This document shows positions 57,019-64,000 of a DNA stretch of 64,000 nt, in pieces. The first letter of the stretch is position 1. Every line of letters begins with the position of its first letter. Position numbers and translations under genes: made by a program. Under the pieces are notes generated by a model, which saw only the letters and a program-made list of their open reading frames with translations, made no database searches and was not told the DNA's origin. The stretch is from Pochonia chlamydosporia 170 (Eukaryota; Ascomycota; Sordariomycetes; Hypocreales; Clavicipitaceae), in NCBI RefSeq assembly GCF_001653235.2, contig NC_035791.1:1674001-1738000 (forward strand), written 5' to 3'.

Positions 57019-60000
57019 GTACTGAGACGAAGTCGAGCGCTGGATGGATGAAGCGCACGAAGTGAGGCATGAGGAAACCCGACGGCGTCAAACAAATGGA
57101 AGCGACACGATGATGGATGAAGACTGGCGATGTTTGGTCGTCGTAAGGCGCAATCCGGGTTGGGACTAGAGGGGAAAGGAGGAGAGAAGAAGCCAAGCAA
57201 GTCCAGACAGGGTTGTGTCTAGAGTTTGACAAGAAACAAACAAGACGACGTCTCGTTGGCCTGAGAAAATCCAGCCCGCCGGGGGGCTGTGACAGTGCGA
57301 CGGGCAGCCTTCTGACTCTGGCTTCCAGGCCTTGGTTTCTCACCCTAACGCTACCCGTCTGCGGCGCTCCTGGCTTGAGACGAGCTGGTTTAGTTTGGCT
57401 TGCCTGGGAAGCTCAAGCACCAGGCCAGCGCAAGAGACGGTGGAACAGGGTGGTTGAGCCCGGCTGGGTCTTGTGGCTTGTCTCGGCCGTCGCTGCGACG
57501 TCTGTTTGGATGTCGTAAATGGGGCCAGGCCCGGCTGTCGCCCGAGGGTGCCGAACCTGGTGGTACAACAGTGCTGATTTTGTGATTTCTCCTGCAACTA
57601 ACCGCTAGTTCAAGCGGGAGGCAGGAGGGGACTGGCTGTCGCTGAAGCGCTGAATGGTTCAATGGTTCCCAACAGTGGCTCGAGGCTGTTTGTGGCAACA
57701 GCCAAAGGGGACAGTCTTGACATTGCATGCCGCGCCAAGTGCGCGGGAGGGTCCAAGGTCAGGTAACCTGGAAACTGGGGCAGATGTTTCAATATTGTTG
57801 GACTCGAGGAGCTTGTGACCTTGTTTCCGTCTCTGTGGTCCGGGTGATTGGCAGAAACAGCATTGAGTCCATGACAACGATTGGAGCAGACACGGGGGAC
57901 AGAAGCGAGAATGGCCCTCAGCACAGTTGGTGGAGCTACCACTTTATTTACCCAACAAGAAGGATGGGGGCGCTTTTCGAAGCTTAACGGAAGAATCAGC
58001 ACAAGGTGTACTCCATCGTACGGGGGTGTAACAAGCTGACGGAAGTCTTCCAGGCTGATCAACCACGAGGCCGCAAAACGCAGCCAACACAATCTGATCT
58101 GTCCGGGCTTGACGACGAATGGCGAATTGCGGGGTCGGTTGTAAGCACGAATTTCCTTGGTGGCCAACGGTCGAGAGAATCGGCGATAAGAGGTCCGCTG
58201 CCAGGTATCAGATGGATTATCGCAGCGTCAATATTGATGGAACAAGAGGAAGACAGAGATATGTCTACCTACCTTGGGTAAGGAGTGAATGATGCTTGGC
58301 ACTCAAGAACCATTCGCATCTACTACTCCGTACAGAGTCGCAGTTACATTAAAAAGGAAAGCGCAACCATGCAATGTCTAACCATTCCTTCCCAGCCTTA
58401 CCCGACGAGGGTCGCGCCTTCTAGAACCAACAACCAACCAGCACCCAAGTGCGTGCAATGGGTGCAGACTCTGCAGACAGTCCCGTTCGGATCCGTCAAT
58501 CATCCGTGTCCTTGCTCCATGCCATGATTATGTGTTCACATTTCAGCAACGTCGATCTGCCCCGATGTCCAAATGTCGGGTTGGTTGCGCCTTCCTGTAG
58601 TCTGTCTCGCTTGAACTTGAGGCTGGGTTGAAACCGCCTGTCCTCAGTCACTCACCATTGGACTTCAGCTGGCTCTACTCACTCATCACGGCTCGGGCGG
58701 TGTTGAGCTCCGAAACAATACATTGACCGCTTTATGTCAATGATGCATCATGAGAATATCCAAATCCACATTCCTAATCCTAGCCTCTGCAATCTCACCA
58801 TGATTTCTGTTCATATGCAACCATTGCACCCATCATTGCGGTTCCACACCCCGCCATGGACCTGATGGTGGAATTTGGCCGTATGAGACTGCACAATCCC
58901 CAGAAACTGATACCAGAGAGGGAGACCTATCCACCAGGTACCAAGGTAAGTAAACTCCAAACTTTACCCAGCATGGGACACTGTCTCGTCCATCCATTTC
59001 CCAAGCTGGTCACTGATGGACGGCATAGTGACCCAAGACCGACCCATGCAGCGCTGATCGACAAGGCGTCATATCTCGTGGCCTGCAACCAGCAATAAAA
59101 CGTGTTTCGACCCTGCTGCCGTCGCCATTGCCGTTAACCCATTGAGCTATTATTCCAGCACAAAAGCCTGTGGTGGCGGAGCCATGGGTAATTCATTGTG
59201 GACACCCATGATGGGACACTACGGGACTTCGTAGGCACCGTCGCCAAATTCGCGGAACAAGGAGTGGACTATCAACGGAAGGCACGGAGGAGTCGTGTTG
59301 AAATTCTACAGGGTCCATTCGAGGCGTTTGCCAAAGCGACGGCCGGCGAAGCTTCGGAAGTTTTCCCATGCATTTTACGACATGTCTGGTGGACAGTGTG
59401 ACTCCTTGCCAGGGTCTACTGGTTGATTCAGCTGCCACATTATTGAGCTTCGTCCACACCCAAAACCGCCGCCGGCAAGGTCCCTTATTGGCACTTGGAG
59501 CAAGAGTCCCCTCACGGCCACTCTCATCTTGGCAGCTCCGTTCCTTAGCTGGCACATTCTCCGCTAGTGATATAGTATCATTAGCGGAGTTTGAGGCTCG
59601 AGGATCAATAAAAATTTTACTTGATTTTGTACGTAGGTATATTGGCCCTGCCTTGCGGTAATATGCTCACTTGGTTGATAACTCTTACTTTGCAAACCAT
59701 TCGGTCTACGGGTCAATGGACCGCCGAGGGTCTCCATTTTTCTTCAACGAAGATTTCATCAATCACTTTCGCAGAGTTGGTTACGATGGGCCTACGAAGG
59801 TGATCAGTAATAACGCCACTGCTCTTATGGGTTGAAGACGGCTACTGTGGAAGCATGGGATAAAAATGCATTTCATGCACTCCGTAGGCCCAGCACACAT
59901 TTCATCCAGCGAAGGTAAGGGCAGGTCCACCTCGTACACTTCGTTTCCCCTTGACCTCAACAGCTTGTTTCGCTCCTCAATTCGATGTTGCATGCCTGAT

Positions 60001-63000
60001 GCAGCTTGGCCGTCGTCGGACCAGTCGGCTTTCACTTGTCTTGCAGCAGATCAATGTGTTATGCTGTTGGATGCGGGATGATGTCTCCCTTGAAGGCCTC
60101 GCAAAAAATACACTCATCTGGTGAGGGCGAGACATGCACGCCCTGTGCCCTGTGCCAACAGGCACTTAGAACACCCCATCTCAGCCTCCAATATTGCTTA
60201 TGACCAGCCAAAGGTAGACCTCTTGTCACCCGACGTCAGACGCAGTCTTACTCAACCAAAAGCAAAGCAACAACCGAATGGATATCCAAAGTAGCGGAGT
60301 TCGGAAGGACAGTCAGGACACACATGTCCTCAACCCTGTTGCCAAAAATGACCTCCACCAGCATCACTTTGTGCAACAAGAAGCAAGACCAAAGATATGC
60401 ACAGAGAAACTTCGGCAATCGGACGACAAGGATAGCCCTGCCGTCAGCGTTCGGGGGTGGAGCTTCCACACCTCATCAGTTCGGCCACATGAGCCCAGTC
60501 CTGCAACTTGTATTCCAAGCGGAATATTGAGCGCTCGCATGGCCTGGATGCGAAAAACGTTCCCATCTTGGCAGTACTTGGCGCCTGATGAGGACCCCCG
60601 GGTTGAGGCCCTGCCCTGTCCGCAGTAGCCTGAGATGAACAGCAAAACAAAGTCGATGAGTGCCAGAAACGTAGGGGGTTTTGCAACCAGACCTAAAGCA
60701 ACATGATCTTTCATGTCAGAGTGTAAGCAGCAGGTGTGTCCTAACTTGCCAAGAGAGCTTAATCTCGTATCGTCATATGATTATCAGACATCCATTTCAA
60801 TCTCAAATTTGTCTCAGCCGGTCTCACAGCGTCCCAAGATGTCGAGTCGCAGACGAACTCGGGGCCAAACAGCTACATGTACCAATTGGCGGTCACAAAA
60901 CATGTTGTACGAATTTCCCTTTTGAATCAGCGAGTGCCGAGGCGAGGCCAGGGTCTGTTGGACATCTTGATTTCAAACAACCTGTTCCTCGATTAGGTTC
61001 TTCACACGACGCATCGCTTCTTGAAATTGAGCACGAATTTAACCAACCGCATCGACTGAAGGGAGCCAAGTTTTATCCCAGCAAGACTCCGCACCGAGTC
61101 TACCCTTTGCACGACCCTGGTCCGGTTTCATCAGAGTACTTACTGTACTGACTGTTGCGGAGCTCGGAAAGCTCTGTTTCCGTGCCAGTACATCCTCTCG
61201 TTGGGTCACAGTTTGATGCAAAGTGACATCTTCAGCAGCCTCTCGGTTCAGCTAGAATCCTTCTGATGTCGTTGCCCGTCATTCGGGTCCAAGCGAATGT
61301 GACATTTTTATTCTTGGTGATCCCGAGAGCCGTGAGATCTGCTTTCTCCTCATTTACGACTTCCAGTCTTTGAAACCTTTTTGTTTTTTCGACACGTCGT
61401 TTTGGTTGCGCAACAGGCACTCTAATGTTGGCCCACTGTTGTCCTGTACTCTTGGCCGGGACCTCGGCCCGTCAGCAATGACCCAGATCCATTCGGCTGC
61501 TATGAGGCACGAGTCGTGACTGGCAGATCCTCATCTTGACCATGAGGCTGCATTTGGCGGTGTCTTTGATGCATTGTTACAGTGAAATTTGTCGCTCGAC
61601 AGCAGATATCACATCATCTTGGACAACATGTTCTCCACATGTGTTCACAAGGTGACAAGTCGCAGTAGACCGTTGAACCTAGTTTAGTCTCGCATGCTTT
61701 GTGCTGCTGTCACCCTGCATTTGGCCACTATCAGCACCTCTGCTTACGGTAGTCGTCTCCGAGATGAGGGCTAATTATGCCAGGCAGACGCCGGTTTGTT
61801 TTTCTTGGATCCGCTAAGCCAACAAGGCTAATGAATGAAGCCAGCAGAATGTCATGAAAGGATAACGTTGGCGTGACTTAAGATTGGTAATCCTATCAAG
61901 GTGCTGTCCCTGTGGCGGACTTTGATCCGGTCATCGAACGGAAACGCTGGACCAGTTCTTCTCAAATGATGTGCCAAAATCGGCAACATCGTGTCAGATA
62001 CTGCTACGCGAGCGGAGGATTGGATGGCCGCACAAACACGACGTCTTATTTCGCACGAATCAGATACGGCATGGCGAGTAGTATCTTGAAATGCTGCTTT
62101 CTATTCCATGCTTTGAACGACACTGGCCAAGCCCCCAGGAATCTCGAATTGCAGTACCTCATATCTGCCTAACTCAAAAGGCCCTTCTGTCCAAATTGCG
62201 AAGATTCGGCAACTGACTTGGCAAAACTTTTGCTAGCGCACGCAATCATCTCTTGTGCTTATTGTTCCCGCAAAGGCACAGCCTGTCGGCTGCCAATTAG
62301 TGCTGACCGAACGCAGAAAATTGCCAAAATGGGTAGACTTTGAGCATGAAGCTCCAGCTTCACGCTGATGTAGGTGCCTCTCTGGGATAGTGGCATTTAC
62401 CAGTTGAAAACATGCTTGCTTACCTGAACTTGGGGATCGCCAGGATGTGAAGTCGATCATTGATACATTATTCCGTCTACCATGCTTATACAAGACGGTA
62501 TGCAATGCCCCAGACCGTACATAGCAGAGCCTTTGTCAAGATTGGAGTGTGGACAGCGAGGCGACAAGGGACAGTGGAAGACTGGCCTGGCTTAAAACGA
62601 CACTTGACAGTCTATGCACTTTCGAATCGTACTCACCAGGTTTGGACAATGCAGATAGGGTGACGAAGTCAGCCCTAGCTAGTATTTCAGGTGATACATC
62701 TCCTGATCAGCAGTATTGTGAGTTTCGGCCAACACGACTAATTACCTGTCAGTGGCTATTACGTGGGAGACGAAATAGCAGTTGTTTACCCCGTATGTTC
62801 CAGCGGTAGACACTCCTGCAGCGGTATCACGTCATGCGACACGCAATGCTCAACCATTGTGTACGATGATTAATTGCTCCAACACTCTGATAACTTAGGG
62901 TATCGCACAGATCCATTTGGAAATGTTGGTAACAATTGTCGTTTGACTGCAGAAACAAGAACCCGCTGCTGCTCTTGACAGGCTGAAATTCCTCGGCACA

Positions 63001-64000
63001 GTCAGGGCCGGAGTGGGAGGTGACAGATATTACATCCACCATACCCGAGTTTACGAAGAGGAACATCCTGCATTCTAAGCATGAAGCAGTCAAGCTTAGC
63101 CACAGACTGCCTCGAGAAACAGCATGAGGCATCATGTTCAACTAGACATTGAAGGGTTGGTACCGCTCCAGTAGATTTGAATGGTTGACACGATCATCTT
63201 GCAAGTCTCAAGCAGTATCTACGCTTGTTTTGCAGCTCCTTGTGCTCCTTGTATACCACAGCACTGATAAGCTAGATTAAATGACTGGAAGTTAACTGCC
63301 AGGTACATCTCTTCTCAAATTGCCAATTATAGAGGCCATGGCGTCATTTAGTATTTAGTTGAAATGCGTGTTAGCAGCGAAGTTTCCAACTGAAATTTGA
63401 CGCGAAATCTAGACGACTGCTATCCATATCTGCCGTCTAACTTTCAAGAAATAGGTCGCTTTAAGCGAGATATGATTGCTAGGGGAATAACAGGGATACC
63501 ATCTACCAAGCCGAACCCAATGACCCTACCAATATCTTCTACTTGAGGCTTGTTTGAACTTTGGGGCCAGTAACATCAGATATTACCTTTGATGAGCGGA
63601 CTTGTCAACCGTTGCCGTTTCTAAACAAGTTATCCTCGAGGAGACGACTCTCCTGGCAACATTCAACCTGATAACAGAGAATATTTGATATCCAATCCAC
63701 TTAGTTAACATACAACATCTTGATGCTACCACCCTGGCTGTGAGAATTTGCTATGACGGTTTTGTCACAAGGCTACTACTGACCAACCGAACACTCTCAT
63801 AGGCATAATATCGAACATGGAATGTGTATAGAGTTAGAAAATGTACGGTTTACATTCGCTATAGGAACTTCACAACACATGTCGCCAATAGTGACAGTGG
63901 ACCGACACAACGTTCAACTCGCAAAGAATCACAATCATAGGATTCCTCTCATAAAACGTACACAGTCATAACAACAAGACATACCATCCTATACCACGCA
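57019..64000. other. gene-poor region, 7.0 kb to window edge
   Basis: No supported gene. The first kilobase should contain the promoter and leader of the transcription factor gene. TACTCCGTA lies at 58324-58332 and CTCCGTA near 59880. Open frames without ATG (for example 61232-61420, minus) or of odd composition are present; a remnant gene cannot be excluded. The last kilobase is AT-richer. Confidence 0.5.

Noticed and set aside
58856..58947. ATG frame followed by a GTAAGT donor, possible first exon
   Set aside because: No matching downstream exon with coding character could be found.
61232..61420. Minus-strand 62-codon frame with fairly normal protein composition
   Set aside because: Starts with GTG, no ATG or splice partner found nearby, no family recognised; could be a relic but not supportable.

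Overview
The window is nuclear DNA of a filamentous ascomycete. Genes carry short introns (about 50-130 bp, GT-AG with CTAAC/CTGAC-type branch sites), a tRNA gene has a spliceosome-independent intron, and the gene set includes a Zn2Cys6 regulator, a GLEYA-type surface protein and a DUF4045/gelsolin protein. The protein sequences look like Sordariomycetes, probably Hypocreales; the order-level placement is inference. There are no operons, phage, CRISPR arrays or intact transposons.

Layout. 0-5 kb: a 1507-residue DUF4045/gelsolin-like protein (minus strand). 6.2-9.6 kb: the small GTPase Arl2 (six exons, including a 17-nt exon and a GC-AG intron) and a GNAT-type acetyltransferase (both minus). 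10.4-11 kb: tRNA-Arg(UCG) and a short stretch resembling the N-terminus of a class II terpene cyclase. 11.6-14.5 kb: a secreted Cys-rich GLEYA protein and triosephosphate isomerase (both plus). 14.9-18.8 kb: mitochondrial ribosomal protein mL43 (minus) divergent from U1 snRNP 70K (plus), which converges on the 60S assembly factor Mrt4 (minus). 20.3-23.9 kb: a small membrane protein and a G3BP-like NTF2/RRM protein (plus). 32.6-42.4 kb: a PH-domain protein (plus), then kinetochore subunit Nnf1, a CCDC90/FMP32-type mitochondrial membrane protein and a Puf3-like Pumilio protein (all minus). 51.4-52.1 kb: a single-pass membrane protein with LPxY motifs (plus). 53.9-57.0 kb: a transcription factor with two Zn2Cys6 clusters in tandem (minus).

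Most of these are core housekeeping functions (glycolysis, splicing, ribosome assembly, mitochondrial translation, kinetochore, tubulin folding, mRNA fate). Three stretches are almost empty of recognisable genes: 23.9-32.6, 42.4-51.4 and 57.0-64.0 kb. They hold microsatellites and two over-represented short words, TACGGAGTA and GACCAGAC/GTCTGGTC.

Exon boundaries were worked out by hand from splice consensus, reading-frame continuity and family similarity. No database search was run. I did not find a clear new multi-gene system. The most unusual items are the double-cluster regulator, the splice-site pattern inside U1-70K, the Cys-repeat GLEYA protein, the terpene-cyclase-like relic and the repeat-word-rich gene deserts.
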